Positions 34,327 to 43,856 of a stretch of DNA of 64,000 nucleotides are shown here, one piece after another. The translations under genes and the position numbers were made by a program. The first letter of the stretch is position 1, and each line of letters opens with the position of its first letter. This stretch comes from Streptomyces sp. MMBL 11-1 (GTDB lineage: Bacteria; Actinomycetota; Actinomycetes; Streptomycetales; Streptomycetaceae). The notes under the pieces were generated by a model. It was not told the origin of the DNA and searched no databases. It was given only the letters and a program-made list of their open reading frames with translations. The stretch lies in contig NZ_CP117709.1 of assembly GCF_028622875.1 (NCBI RefSeq), positions 992,001 to 1,056,000 of the forward strand, written 5' to 3'.

Positions 34327-35243
34327 GTGGGTTCCCCCCGGGGGTCCAGGTCGTCCAGCCAGAGACGCTGGAGCATGTGCCAGTCCTCCGGGTGCTCGGC
34401 GATGCCGCCGGCGAAGGCGTCGGCCAGCGCCTGGGTCATGGCGGCGGCCTTCTCGACACGGGTGCCCTCTCCCGGCACATCGACCGCCGGGTGGACGCGC
34501 CCGCGCATCACCGGCCCGTCGTACCAGAGCGTCACCGGCAGCAGCCTCGCTCCCGTCTGCTGGGCGAGCAGCGCCGGTCCCGCGGGCATCCGGGCCGTGG
34601 CGCCGAAGAACGACACCTCGACACCGGAGGCGGACAGGTCCCGGTCCGCGACCAGACAGATCAGGCCGCCCGCGCGCAGCCGCCGCGCCAGGGTGCCGAA
34701 GGCGGACCCGCCGCTGTGCGGCAGGACCTCCATGCCCAGGCCCTCGCGGTAGGCGACGAACCGGTCGTAGAGCGTCGCGGGCTCCAGGCGTTCGGCGACG
34801 GTGGTGAAGGGGACCTTCAGATCGGTGGTGACCCAGGCACCGGCGTGGTCCCAGTTGGCGAGGTGCGGCAGGGCCACGATGACTCCCCGCCCGGCGTCCA
34901 GGCCCTCGGTCAGGTGGTGGACGTCAGAGATGTCGATGCTGTCCTTGATGCGCTCCGGGCTCCAGGCGGGCAGCCGGAAGGACTCCATCCAGTAGCGCAT
35001 GTAGGAGCGCATCCCGGCCCGGGACAGCTCCGCCAGCCGCTCCGGACCCGCGTCGGGGACGACCCGGGCCAGATTCGACTCCAGGCGCAGCACGCTCTTG
35101 CCGCGCCGCTTCCACGCCTGGTCGGCGATGGTGCGGAAGAGCCGGGCGGCGGCGGGCTCGGGCAGCTTCTTGACGGCGCCCCAGCCCAGGCCGTACAGCC
35201 CGTCGGTGAGCCGCCCCTTCAGGTCGGACGCGCCGGCGCTCAC
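34323..35243 (-). CDS. PIM acyltransferase (lipid A lauroyl acyltransferase-like)
   Basis: A 306-residue LpxL/HtrB-family acyltransferase, equivalent to the enzyme that acylates phosphatidylinositol mannoside in mycobacteria. It shows VIVALPHLANWDHAGAWVT with the catalytic His-x4-Asp (HLANWD), SGGSAFGTLARRLRAGG, VADRDLSASGVEVSFFG, and a terminal DWHMLQRLWL. GTG 35243 overlaps the pgsA stop (GTGA). Operon pgsA-acyltransferase-pimA is conserved in actinobacteria. Confidence 0.9.
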   Translation of the reverse strand: MSAGASDLKGRLTDGLYGLGWGAVKKLPEPAAARLFRTIADQAWKRRGKSVLRLESNLARVVPDAGPERLAELSRAGMRSYMRYWMESFRLPAWSPERIKDSIDISDVHHLTEGLDAGRGVIVALPHLANWDHAGAWVTTDLKVPFTTVAERLEPATLYDRFVAYREGLGMEVLPHSGGSAFGTLARRLRAGGLICLVADRDLSASGVEVSFFGATARMPAGPALLAQQTGARLLPVTLWYDGPVMRGRVHPAVDVPGEGTRVEKAAAMTQALADAFAGGIAEHPEDWHMLQRLWLDDLDPRGEPT

Positions 35244-35950
35244 CGGTCGCCCTCGCTCCCCTGCCCGGCGGAACCGGCGGCGGAGGCGTCCGCGGCGGAC
35301 TCTCCCGCGGCGGCCTCGGCGGCGTCCGCCTCGGCGGATTCGCGGCGTACGGTCACCACGCGCTGGATCAGCGTCACGAGGCTGCCCGCGGCGACGATCC
35401 ACAGCGCGATCGGCAGCAGCACCTCGATACCGGGGACGCCGAACGTGTGCAGTCCGGCGAGACCGGCGGCGACCAGCGAGATCACCAGGCGCTCGGCGCG
35501 CTCCACGAGACCGTTGACCGCGACCGGCAGGCCGATCGACTCGCCGCGCGCCTTGGTGTAGGAGACCACCTGGCCGCTGGCCAGGCAGAAGATCGCGACG
35601 GCGCACAGGATGTTGTCGTCACCGCCGCCCGCGTACCAGAGGGCGAATCCGGCGAAGATCGCCCCGTCGGCGACCCGGTCCAGCGTCGAGTCGAGGAACG
35701 CCCCCCACCGGCTGGAGATCCCGGCCTGTCGCGCCATGTTGCCGTCGACGAGGTCGGAGAAGACGAAGATCGTGATGACGATCGTGCCCCAGAAGAACTC
35801 CCCCATGGGGAAAAAGACCAGCGCGCCTGCCATCACTCCGGCCGTACCGACGAGAGTGACCGCGTCGGGGCTGACCCCGAGGCGGAGCAGCAGAGCGGCG
35901 AACGGTGTGAGGACACGCGTGAAGAATGCACGCGCGTACTTGTTCAGCAT
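35240..35950 (-). CDS. pgsA: Phosphatidylinositol phosphate synthase (CDP-alcohol phosphatidyltransferase)
   Basis: Joins CDP-diacylglycerol to inositol 1-phosphate, starting phosphatidylinositol synthesis. The 236-residue protein has about six membrane helices and the full CDP-alcohol signature DLVDGNMARQAG...GAFLDSTLD with all four Asp. The last 35 residues are Ala/Glu/Ser-rich. ATG 35950 begins MLNKYARAFFTRVLTP, as in homologues. First gene of the lipid operon. Confidence 0.93.
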   Translation of the reverse strand: MLNKYARAFFTRVLTPFAALLLRLGVSPDAVTLVGTAGVMAGALVFFPMGEFFWGTIVITIFVFSDLVDGNMARQAGISSRWGAFLDSTLDRVADGAIFAGFALWYAGGGDDNILCAVAIFCLASGQVVSYTKARGESIGLPVAVNGLVERAERLVISLVAAGLAGLHTFGVPGIEVLLPIALWIVAAGSLVTLIQRVVTVRRESAEADAAEAAAGESAADASAAGSAGQGSEGDR

Positions 35951-36329
35951 GGCCTTCCCGAGGGTTCGGTTCGCCGAGCGGCCCCTTCGGCCACCGGCTG
36001 GCCCATCGTAGTCACCGCCGGTGCCTTCCACCGGACGGGCATCCGCCGCCGGGGGTCGCGCGGGCTCCCCGCCCGCCCGGACCGCACCCGTGCGCGACAC
36101 CGTGGCCGGGCGGGTGGGCCGCGTACGCACGGTCTCGGTGCGCGGCGCGCGAGCCGTGCCGTGCCGTGCCGTGCGCGACGTATGGACGAGACCCCGGCGC
36201 GGTGCCAAGCTCGAAGGACCGCGGGCGTCGCCGAAGCCGCCGCGGCGGCCTCTGAGTGCCCGTGACCACCGCTGCTCCGCGCGCGGTCGCCCTCCCCCGC
36301 ACCGCGCCATCGACCGGGAGGCACGCACG
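35951..36329. other. Divergent intergenic region between pgsA and the EF-G-like gene
   Basis: 379 bases with no supportable gene. It includes four tandem GCCGT units at 36153-36172. Both promoters should lie here, but no clear -35/-10 pair stands out. A longer open frame on the plus strand runs through it in phase with the EF-G-like gene but is Arg/Pro-rich and lacks conservation signals. Confidence 0.6.
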
Positions 36330-38555
36330 ATGGGCGACAAGGCACACGCACAACCCGGGGCCGCCGGAGGAGTACCGACGGCCGGCCACCCCTCCGCCCT
36401 ACGGAACGTGGTGCTGGTCGGCCCCAGCGGATCGGGCAAGACCACACTGGTCGAGGCCCTGGCCCTGACGGCGGGAGCCGTGAACCGGGCCGGGCGGGTC
36501 GAGGACGGGGCGACCGTCTCCGACTACGACGAGATCGAGCGGCGCCGACGGCGTTCCGTACAGCTCTCGCTGGTCCCGGTGGCCTGGGACGGCTGCAAGA
36601 TCAATCTACTGGACACCCCCGGCTACGCGGACTTCGTCGGGGAGCTGCGGGCCGGTCTGCGCGCGGCGGACGCGGCCCTCTTCGTCGTCTCCGCGGCCCA
36701 GGACGCGGCGACCGTGGCCGCGACCACCCGGGCCGCCTGGGAGGAGTGCGCGCGCGTCGGCATGCCGCGCGCCATCGTCGTCACGCACCTGGACACCGCC
36801 CGCACCTCCTACCGGGAGATGAACCGGATCTGCGCCGAGGCCTTCGGGGGCGACGACCCCGACGCCGTACTGCCGCTGTACCTGCCCGTGCTGGGCCCCG
36901 AGGGCGCCGACGGGCACGCCCCGCTGACCGGGCTCACCGGACTGCTGAGCCGGCGCGTCCTCGACTACTCCTCGGGGGAACGCGCCGAGCGGCCCCCGGC
37001 GCCCGGCCAGGAGGAACCTTTGCGGGCGGCCCGGGACCGGCTGATCGAGGGGATCATCGCCGAGAGCGAGGACGAGTCCCTGATGGACCGCTATCTCGCC
37101 GGCGAGGACCTCGACGTCGAGACGCTGATCGCGGACCTCGAACGGGCCGTCGCCCGGGGCTCCTTCCACCCCGTCCTCACCGCGGCGCCCGCGGCCGACG
37201 GCGCCCGGCAGGGCATCGGCACCGTCGAACTGCTGGAGCTGATCACCCGCGGCTTCCCGAGCCCGCTGGAGCGCACGCCGCCCGCCGTCACCACCCCGTC
37301 GGGCAGGCCGCGGCCGGCCCCGGTCTGCGACCCCGGGGGCCCGCTGGTCGCCGAGGTCGTCAAGACCGCCTCCGACCCGTACGTGGGCCGCGTCTCGCTG
37401 GTCCGCGTCTTCTCCGGCACCCTGCGCCCCGACGACTCCGTACACCTCTGCGGCCACGGCCTCAACGCGACGGGACACGCGCCGCACCCCTGTCACGAGG
37501 CGGAGATCCGCGTCGGTGCGCTCACCTCGCCGTTCGGCCGGCGGCAGCACGCCCTGGACCGGTGCGTCGCGGGCGATCTGGCGTGCGTGGCCCGGCTCGG
37601 CGGGGCGGAGACCGGCGACACCCTCTCCCCGGCCGACGACCCCGTGCTGATCGAGCCCTGGTCGACGCCGGACCCGCTGCTCCCGCTGGCCGTACGGGCG
37701 CACGGCAAGGCGGACGAGGACAAGCTGTCGCAGGGCCTGGCGCGGCTGGTCGCGGAGGACCCCACGCTGCGCCTCGAACAGAACCCGGAGACCGGCCAGG
37801 TCGTCCTGTGGTGCCTGGGCGAGGCCCACCAGGAGGTCGCACTGGAGCGGCTGCGCAACCGTTACGGCGTACAGGTCGACGCGGAACCGCACCGGGTGCC
37901 GCTGCGGGAGACGTTCGCCGGGCCGGCCGCCGGGCGCGGACGGCACGTCAAGCAGTCGGGCGGGCACGGCCAGTTCGCGATCTGTGAGATCGAGGTGGAG
38001 CCGCTGCCGCCGGGCTCGGGCGTCGAGTTCGTCGACAAGGTCGTCGGCGGCGCGGTGCCGCGTCAGTTCATTCCCTCGGTGGAGAAGGGCGTGCGGGCCC
38101 AGGCCGCTCGGGGACTGGCCGCCGGGCACCCTCTGGTCGACGTGCGCGTCACGTTGCTGGACGGCAAGGCGCACTCGGTGGACTCCTCGGACGCAGCCTT
38201 CCAGACCGCCGGGGCGCTCGCGCTGCGCGAGGCCGCGTCCGACGCCCGTATCCAGCTCCTGGAGCCGGTGTGCGAGGTGAGCGTCCTGGTCCCCGACGAC
38301 TACGTGGGCCCGGTGATGAGCGATCTCTCGGGGCGGCGGGGCCGTGTCGTGGGCACCGAGCAGAGTCCGGGCGGGCGCACCCTCGTGCGGGCCGAGGTGC
38401 CGGAGATCGAGGTCGGCCGGTACGCGGTGGATCTGCGCTCCCTGTCGCACGGCACGGGCCGCTTCGACCGCGCGTACGCCCGGCACGAGGCGATGCCGCC
38501 GCAGGTGGCAGCCCGGGTCCGGGCGGAGCGGGCGGACGGGTCCCCCGGCGCGTGA
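36330..38555 (+). CDS. Elongation factor G-like GTPase (EF-G2 type)
   Basis: A 741-residue translational GTPase paralogue. G1 loop VGPSGSGKTTL, G3 DTPGYADFVGE, and G4 region VTHLDTAR (a change from the usual NKxD); domain II VAEVVKTASDPYVGRVSLVRVF; domain IV KQSGGHGQFAICEIEVEPL and GGAVPRQFIPSVEKGV; domain V DDYVGPVMSDLSGRRGRV. Paralogues of this group in mycobacteria lack clear translocation activity. ATG 36330 has GGGAGG upstream; it is not a fusA-rpsL-type context, which argues against the main EF-G. Confidence 0.92.
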   Translation: MGDKAHAQPGAAGGVPTAGHPSALRNVVLVGPSGSGKTTLVEALALTAGAVNRAGRVEDGATVSDYDEIERRRRRSVQLSLVPVAWDGCKINLLDTPGYADFVGELRAGLRAADAALFVVSAAQDAATVAATTRAAWEECARVGMPRAIVVTHLDTARTSYREMNRICAEAFGGDDPDAVLPLYLPVLGPEGADGHAPLTGLTGLLSRRVLDYSSGERAERPPAPGQEEPLRAARDRLIEGIIAESEDESLMDRYLAGEDLDVETLIADLERAVARGSFHPVLTAAPAADGARQGIGTVELLELITRGFPSPLERTPPAVTTPSGRPRPAPVCDPGGPLVAEVVKTASDPYVGRVSLVRVFSGTLRPDDSVHLCGHGLNATGHAPHPCHEAEIRVGALTSPFGRRQHALDRCVAGDLACVARLGGAETGDTLSPADDPVLIEPWSTPDPLLPLAVRAHGKADEDKLSQGLARLVAEDPTLRLEQNPETGQVVLWCLGEAHQEVALERLRNRYGVQVDAEPHRVPLRETFAGPAAGRGRHVKQSGGHGQFAICEIEVEPLPPGSGVEFVDKVVGGAVPRQFIPSVEKGVRAQAARGLAAGHPLVDVRVTLLDGKAHSVDSSDAAFQTAGALALREAASDARIQLLEPVCEVSVLVPDDYVGPVMSDLSGRRGRVVGTEQSPGGRTLVRAEVPEIEVGRYAVDLRSLSHGTGRFDRAYARHEAMPPQVAARVRAERADGSPGA

Positions 38556-38708
38556 CCGGCGCACTGTCGCACACGCCGTCGGACGCGTCGTGGGTGACGG
38601 GTGGTGACGTGATCCGGACGATACGCTGTGGTCGCAGCTCAGAAGGTATGCCGCGTACGGTAGTTGGGCACACCGCAGGAGCAGACGTGCGGCGAGTGGG
38701 GGCGACAG

Positions 38709-40379
38709 GTGGCCAACGACGGATTCGACTTCTCACCCGGGGCCCAGATCCCGGTCCAGGGCTCGGGCGGCCAGTCGGTGGCGACCCATGCCCTGGCCTC
38801 GGCGGCGTATCGGGACAGTCCGGTGGAGACGATCCTCGACGCCAACAGCGAGTGGCACAAGTCGACGGTGAAGCCGGGCTCCTCGAAACTCTTCAAGTCC
38901 GACTACTTCAAGCCGAATCTCGGCGAGGCGTTCGCCCGTGCCGTCCAGGAGCGGATGCTCGGCGGCGCCCGCAAGGCGCTCATCCAGTCCTTCGGCACGG
39001 ACCCGCAGACCGTGGTGGAGCACTGCCTGTCGGCGAACAACCTGCGCAAGGCCCGTGACACCCGGCTCACCCTGGTGACCCTGGTGTGCGGTGTCCTGTT
39101 CCTGCCCGGCATGCTGGCCTGGGTGATCGCCTTCCTGGTCCGGGAGGCGCTCAACAAGTCCAAGGACACGGCGTTCCGCGCCGTCGGCACGGTCCTCCTG
39201 GCGGCCTTCGGGATCGGCGCGCTGGTCCTGATGGTCAGGCTCCCCCTGGACGGGCTGCTCGGGCTCTACGTCCGGGGCGCGCTCATCGCCCCGGTGATCG
39301 GCTGGCTGATCGCCAAGCGGATCGCGGAGACCTCCGCCAAGGACATGCGGGCGCGCTGGGAGGGCCTGCTCTCCGGCACCGGGGTGATCGCGAAGATCCC
39401 CGAGGCGGTGCCGAAGAACCCCAACGAGACCGCGCGCGAGGCCCTGCGCCAGGGCCTGGAGAAGCTGTCGGCCGAGCAGCAGTCGAACGCCGTCTTCTAC
39501 GCCGGCCCGAAGGGCATCCTCGGGATGGGCACGCGCTGGGGCAGCTGGCAGCTGGCCGAGGAGCTGCTCCCCAAGGACCCGACGAAGGAGATCCACCAGT
39601 TCCGCAGCTGGGATCTGATCCGGATCATCCACGACCAGCTGAAGATGCTGGAGCGCGGCCCGCTGAACACGGGCGGCTTCCCGACGCCGGCGGTGAAGCA
39701 CTGGGTCGTCTCGCCCATCGGGGAGAACGCCGACTCCGTGACGCGCCCCGAGGGGGAGGACGTCGCCACCTTCCAGGTGAAGCCCCACGAGATACAGCGG
39801 ATCTGCAATCACCAGCAGTTCGGCAGCGGTGACCGGCACTATCTGGGGGTCCAGTTCACCCTGTGGGACGGCCAGCTGGTGATCACCATGATGATCACCG
39901 TCACCGTGCTCCACGAGACCCTGCGCATCGAGGTCACGGGCCACGCGCTGGGGCCGGTGCACGGCCTGTTCCTCTCCAAGCCCGCGGCGAAGACGAAGAC
40001 GGTCAACAAGACCGTCCGCTTCTGGGAGACCCGGGACATCCAGCTGGCGCTGGTGGACGCCAAGGAGGTCGTCCGGCTCGCCCTGCGGGCCCCCCTCACC
40101 TGGTATCCGCCGCTGCTGGACTACCTGGGCGGGAAGATAGTGCTGCCCGAGCCGTTCGGGCTGCGGCACGCGTGGGCGGCCAAGCCGTGGAACCACCGTT
40201 TCATGGCGGACGACGCGATGCGCGCCGCCACCCCGGTGCTGCGGGCCGTCCACACGGCGGCGATGCGCGTCCTTGAGGAGAACGGCGTCGACACGGAGCG
40301 CTTCGACAACCGCTCGATGGTCCTGAGCGGCCTCGTCCAGGACCCGGCCCCGCGCAAGGCCGACGTCTACGACGCGTAG
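38709..40379 (+). CDS. Conserved hypothetical protein with central membrane helices
   Basis: A 556-residue protein I do not recognise by family name. About 150 N-terminal residues are soluble; two or three membrane helices follow (LVTLVCGVLFLPGMLAWVIAF, LLAAFGIGALVLMVRLPL, GLYVRGALIAPVIGWLIA in 20-residue pieces), then a long soluble part with ATFQVKPHEIQRICNHQQFG and another hydrophobic stretch (LVITMMITVTVLHETLRIEV). GTG 38709 gives the best fit with a G-rich site before it; TTG 38664 is the alternative. Followed by a hairpin terminator. Found at this place in Streptomyces, from memory. Confidence 0.75.
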   Translation: MANDGFDFSPGAQIPVQGSGGQSVATHALASAAYRDSPVETILDANSEWHKSTVKPGSSKLFKSDYFKPNLGEAFARAVQERMLGGARKALIQSFGTDPQTVVEHCLSANNLRKARDTRLTLVTLVCGVLFLPGMLAWVIAFLVREALNKSKDTAFRAVGTVLLAAFGIGALVLMVRLPLDGLLGLYVRGALIAPVIGWLIAKRIAETSAKDMRARWEGLLSGTGVIAKIPEAVPKNPNETAREALRQGLEKLSAEQQSNAVFYAGPKGILGMGTRWGSWQLAEELLPKDPTKEIHQFRSWDLIRIIHDQLKMLERGPLNTGGFPTPAVKHWVVSPIGENADSVTRPEGEDVATFQVKPHEIQRICNHQQFGSGDRHYLGVQFTLWDGQLVITMMITVTVLHETLRIEVTGHALGPVHGLFLSKPAAKTKTVNKTVRFWETRDIQLALVDAKEVVRLALRAPLTWYPPLLDYLGGKIVLPEPFGLRHAWAAKPWNHRFMADDAMRAATPVLRAVHTAAMRVLEENGVDTERFDNRSMVLSGLVQDPAPRKADVYDA

Positions 40380-40383
40380 CCCC

Positions 40384-40423
40384 GCGTGCGGAGGGAGGCG
40401 CGGTCGGGCCTCCCTCCGCACGC
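40384..40423. terminator. Bidirectional terminator between hypothetical gene and HIT gene
   Basis: Perfect 15-bp arms GCGTGCGGAGGGAGG / CCTCCCTCCGCACGC with a 10-base loop, lying between convergent stops at 40379 and 40431. Confidence 0.85.
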
Positions 40424-40430
40424 ACCGCGC

Positions 40431-41006
40431 TCAGCGGGCCGGCAGCCCGCCCGTCGGCCAGGCGTCGGCCAGCATCGCCCGGGTGTCGCCCAGCAGCTGG
40501 GGCAGCACCCTGGTGTGGCCGATGACCGGCATGAAGTTGGCGTCCCCGCCCCAGCGCGGCACCAGGTGCTGGTGCAGATGCGCGGCGATCCCGGCGCCGG
40601 CCACGGAGCCCTGGTTCATGCCGATGTTGAAGCCGTGCGCCCCGGAGGCCGCCCGCAGCGCGGTCATCGCGCGCTTGGTGAAGTCCGCCAGCTCCACCGT
40701 CTCCGGGCCGTCCAGCTCGGTGTAGTCGGCCACATGACGGTAGGGGACGACCATGAGGTGGCCACCGTTGTACGGGTACAGGTTCAGCACCGCGTAGACG
40801 TGCTCGCCGCGCGCCACGAGGAGCCCGTCCTCGTCGGATTTCGCGGGGATCGAACAGAACGGACATCCGTCCTCGGCGCCCGGGCCGCTCGGCTTGTTCT
40901 CGCCCTGGATGTACGCCATCCGGTGGGGAGTCCACAGGCGCTGGAATGCGTCGGGCGTCCCCACGCCGATCTGCTGCTCCGGCTCACTCGTCATGCCGAT
41001 CAGCAT
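40431..41006 (-). CDS. HIT-family nucleotide hydrolase/phosphorylase
   Basis: A 191-residue HIT protein. The active-site triad reads AAHLHQHLVPRW (HxHxH), with GHLMVVPYRHVADYTEL and a CPFC zinc pair near the N-terminus. In mycobacteria the protein encoded next to thrS-pgsA is an AP4A phosphorylase; that role is plausible here by position and sequence. ATG 41006 has GGAG nine bases upstream; ATG 40994 (MTSEPEQQIG) is an alternative. Divergent from the channel gene. Confidence 0.92.
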   Translation of the reverse strand: MLIGMTSEPEQQIGVGTPDAFQRLWTPHRMAYIQGENKPSGPGAEDGCPFCSIPAKSDEDGLLVARGEHVYAVLNLYPYNGGHLMVVPYRHVADYTELDGPETVELADFTKRAMTALRAASGAHGFNIGMNQGSVAGAGIAAHLHQHLVPRWGGDANFMPVIGHTRVLPQLLGDTRAMLADAWPTGGLPAR

Positions 41007-41072
41007 ATTGCGTCGCTCCGGCGGAGCGTGTCGCCGGGGCCGCGCCGCCCGGCCGCCCGCGATGCTGAGGCG

Positions 41073-41750
41073 ATGAGCGACCGAACCGCCCCCGAACCGC
41101 CCGCCCGGCTGGCCCGGTGGGAGCAGCGCACGGAGGTTCCGCTCTTCGCCGCGGGGCTGCTCTTCCTGACGGGGTACGCGGTCCGGGTGCTGACCTCGCA
41201 CGGGGCCGGGCCCTGGAACGACCTCGCCCTGATCCTCGTCTGGTCGACCTGGTCGCTGTTCCTCGCGGACTATGTGGTCCGGCTGCGGCTCAGCGGGCTG
41301 GGCGCGCGCTTCTGGCGCGTGCACTGGCTCGACACCCTGGTCGTGCTGCTGCCCCTGCTGCGCCCGTTGCGCATGGTCAAGGTGTACACGGCGGTGCAGC
41401 GACGCCGCGACCGCCCGCGGCTCGGCCTCTACGCGCGCGTGATCTCGTACGCGGGCCTGACCGCCGTCCTGCTCGGCTTCGCCGCCTCACTCGCCGTCTA
41501 CCACCTGGAGCACACGGCCCCCGGCGCCTCCGTCCGCACGTTCGGCGACGCGGTGTGGTGGGCGTGCGCGACGCTCACGACGGTCGGTTACGGAGACGTC
41601 GCGCCGGTCACGTTCTGGGGCCGGACGGTCGCGGCGGGGCTGATGGCCGGCGGCCTGGCGCTGCTGGGCGCGGTCACCGGGTCGTTCTCGTCCTGGCTGA
41701 TCCAGGTGTTCACCCGGGAGGACGAGAAACGGCCCCCGGAGCGCGGGTAG
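41073..41750 (+). CDS. Voltage-gated-like potassium channel
   Basis: A 225-residue membrane protein. After a polar 20-residue N-terminus it has helices including VPLFAAGLLFLTGYAVRVL and WSTWSLFLADYVVRLRL, a basic helix (LDTLVVLLPLLRPLRMVKVY) like a voltage sensor, then the pore with CATLTTVGYGDVAPVTFWG, the exact K+ selectivity filter TVGYGD, and a final helix. Its stop codon lies inside the terminator at 41728-41766. ATG 41073 is used; the ribosome site (GAGG) is very close. Confidence 0.92.
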   Translation: MSDRTAPEPPARLARWEQRTEVPLFAAGLLFLTGYAVRVLTSHGAGPWNDLALILVWSTWSLFLADYVVRLRLSGLGARFWRVHWLDTLVVLLPLLRPLRMVKVYTAVQRRRDRPRLGLYARVISYAGLTAVLLGFAASLAVYHLEHTAPGASVRTFGDAVWWACATLTTVGYGDVAPVTFWGRTVAAGLMAGGLALLGAVTGSFSSWLIQVFTREDEKRPPERG

Positions 41751-41766
41751 CGCTCCGGGGGCCGTT
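41728..41766. terminator. Bidirectional terminator between channel gene and thrS
   Basis: Perfect 17-bp arms (left AACGGCCCCCGGAGCGC) around GGGTA. The hairpin spans the stop codon of the channel gene and ends 14 bases before the thrS stop. Confidence 0.87.
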
Positions 41767-41779
41767 CCCGTGTGACGGA

Positions 41780-43756
41780 TCAGACCTGTACGCGGTCCTC
41801 GACGGCCTTCGCGATCTTGGCGAGGGCCTCGTCGACCGGGATGCCGTTCTCCTGCGAACCGTCGCGGTAGCGGAAGGAGACGGCTCCGTTGGCCATGTCC
41901 TCATCACCAGCGATGATCATGAAGGGCACCTTGGCCTTCTGCTGGTTGCGGATCTTCTTCTGCATCCGGTCCGAGGACGCGTCCACGTCCACCCGCAGCC
42001 CCTGCTTGCGCGCCTGGGCGGCGAACTCCTGGAGGTAGGGGATGTGGGCGTCGCCGATCGGGATGCCGACGGCCTGGACCGGGGCGAGCCAGACCGGGAA
42101 CGCGCCCGCGTAGTGCTCCAGGAGCACGGCGAAGAAGCGCTCGATGGAGCCGAACAGGGCGCGGTGGATCATGACCGGGCGCTGCTTGGAGCCGTCCGGA
42201 CCGGTGTACTCCAGATCGAAGCGCTCCGGCAGGTTGAAGTCGAGCTGCACGGTCGACATCTGCCAGGTGCGGCCGATGGCGTCCTTGCACTGCACGGAGA
42301 TCTTCGGGCCGTAGAACGCGGCGCCGCCCGGGTCCGGGACCAGGGGCAGCCCCTGCTTCTCGGCGACCTGACGCAGCGTCTCGGTGGCCTCTTCCCAGGT
42401 CTCGTCGGAGCCGACGTACTTCTCCGGGTCCTTGGTGGAGAGCTCCAGGTAGAAGTCGGTGAGCCCGTAGTCGCGGAGCAGGTTCAGCACGAAGGTGAGC
42501 GTGCGGTCGAGCTCCTCGGCCATCTGCTCCTTGGTGCAGTAGATGTGCGCGTCGTCCTGCGTGAAGCCGCGCGAGCGGGTCAGGCCGTGCACGACGCCCG
42601 ACTTCTCGTACCGGTACACCGTGCCGAACTCGAAGAGGCGCAGCGGCAGTTCACGGTAGGAGCGGCCGCGCGCGTCGAAGATCAGGTTGTGCATCGGGCA
42701 GTTCATCGGCTTGAGGTAGTAGTCCACCCCGTCGTCGAGCTGCATGGGCGGGTACATGCCGTCGGCGTACCAGTCCAGGTGGCCGGACTTCTCGAAGAGC
42801 TTGCCCTTGGTGGCGTGCGGGCTGTAGACGAACTCGTAGCCCTCCTCCTCGTGGCGGCGGCGCGAGTAGTCCTCCATGGCCCGGCGGATGACGCCGCCCT
42901 TGGGGTGGAAGACCGCGAGGCCGGGGCCGATCTCGTCGGGGAAGGAGAAGAGGTCCAGCTCGTTGCCGAGCTTGCGGTGGTCGCGCTTGGCCGCTTCCTC
43001 CAGGAACTCCAGGTGCGCCTTCAGCTCGTCCTTGGTCGGCCAGGCGGTGCCGTAGATGCGCTGGAGCATCGGGTTCTTCTCGCTGCCGCGCCAGTACGCC
43101 GCGGCGTTGCGCATCAGCTTGAACGCCGGGATGAACCGGGTGGTGGGCAGGTGCGGACCGCGGCAGAGGTCCTTCCAGCACAGGTCGCCGGTCTTGGGGT
43201 CGAGGTTGTCGTAGATGGTCAGCTCGCCGCCGCCCACCTCGACGTCCGCGCCGTCGTCCGAGGAGGCGGAGCCCTTGATGCCGATGAGCTCCAGCTTGTA
43301 CGGCTCGTCTCTCAGCTCCTCGCGGGCGGCCTCGTCGGAGACCACGCGGCGGGAGAACTTCTGGCCCCGCTTCTGGATCTCCTGCATCTTCTTCTCGATG
43401 GCCTTGAGGTCCTCGGGCGTGAACGGCTTCTCGACGTCGAAGTCGTAGTAGAAACCGTCCTTGACCGGCGGGCCGATGCCGAGCTTCGCCTCGGGGAAGA
43501 GCTCCTGCACGGCCTGGGCCATGACGTGCGCGGTGGAGTGGCGCAGGATGTTCAGGCCGTCCTCGGAGGAGATCTCCACGGGCTCGACGGACTCGCCGTC
43601 CTGGAGGACGTGGGAGAGGTCCTTCAGCTCGCCGCCGATGCGCGCGGCGACGACGGTGCGCTGACCGGGGAAGAGCTCGCCGGCCGTCGTGCCCGTCGTC
43701 ACCACGTGCTCTTCCCGCTCGGAATCGCGTTGGATGATCACACGGACGTCTGACAC
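41780..43756 (-). CDS. thrS: Threonyl-tRNA synthetase
   Basis: Class II synthetase charging tRNA-Thr. The 658-residue protein has an N-terminal TGS domain, the editing (SAD) domain with [16 protein letters not shown] and [11 protein letters not shown], the catalytic core with [29 protein letters not shown] and [16 protein letters not shown], and the C-terminal anticodon domain. GTG 43756 is chosen ([14 protein letters not shown]), with AGGAGAG upstream. No T-box leader was recognised in the 100 bases upstream. Confidence 0.97.
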   Translation of the reverse strand: MSDVRVIIQRDSEREEHVVTTGTTAGELFPGQRTVVAARIGGELKDLSHVLQDGESVEPVEISSEDGLNILRHSTAHVMAQAVQELFPEAKLGIGPPVKDGFYYDFDVEKPFTPEDLKAIEKKMQEIQKRGQKFSRRVVSDEAAREELRDEPYKLELIGIKGSASSDDGADVEVGGGELTIYDNLDPKTGDLCWKDLCRGPHLPTTRFIPAFKLMRNAAAYWRGSEKNPMLQRIYGTAWPTKDELKAHLEFLEEAAKRDHRKLGNELDLFSFPDEIGPGLAVFHPKGGVIRRAMEDYSRRRHEEEGYEFVYSPHATKGKLFEKSGHLDWYADGMYPPMQLDDGVDYYLKPMNCPMHNLIFDARGRSYRELPLRLFEFGTVYRYEKSGVVHGLTRSRGFTQDDAHIYCTKEQMAEELDRTLTFVLNLLRDYGLTDFYLELSTKDPEKYVGSDETWEEATETLRQVAEKQGLPLVPDPGGAAFYGPKISVQCKDAIGRTWQMSTVQLDFNLPERFDLEYTGPDGSKQRPVMIHRALFGSIERFFAVLLEHYAGAFPVWLAPVQAVGIPIGDAHIPYLQEFAAQARKQGLRVDVDASSDRMQKKIRNQQKAKVPFMIIAGDEDMANGAVSFRYRDGSQENGIPVDEALAKIAKAVEDRVQV

Positions 43757-43856
43757 CGGTCTCTCCTGACTGAGGGGGTTACCTGCCATCTATGGCAAGT
43801 GCAATAGGGATCGTACCGAGCCGTACGCCCCCGATGCGAACGCCTTCCGAGCCGGG

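Noticed and set aside
36021..36329. N-terminal extension of the EF-G-like protein
   Set aside because: The upstream in-frame codons are Arg/Pro-rich, contain a GCCGT repeat and precede a well-placed ATG with GGGAGG.
43757..43856. T-box riboswitch before thrS
   Set aside because: The 100-base leader region is too short and shows no specifier stem or antiterminator.
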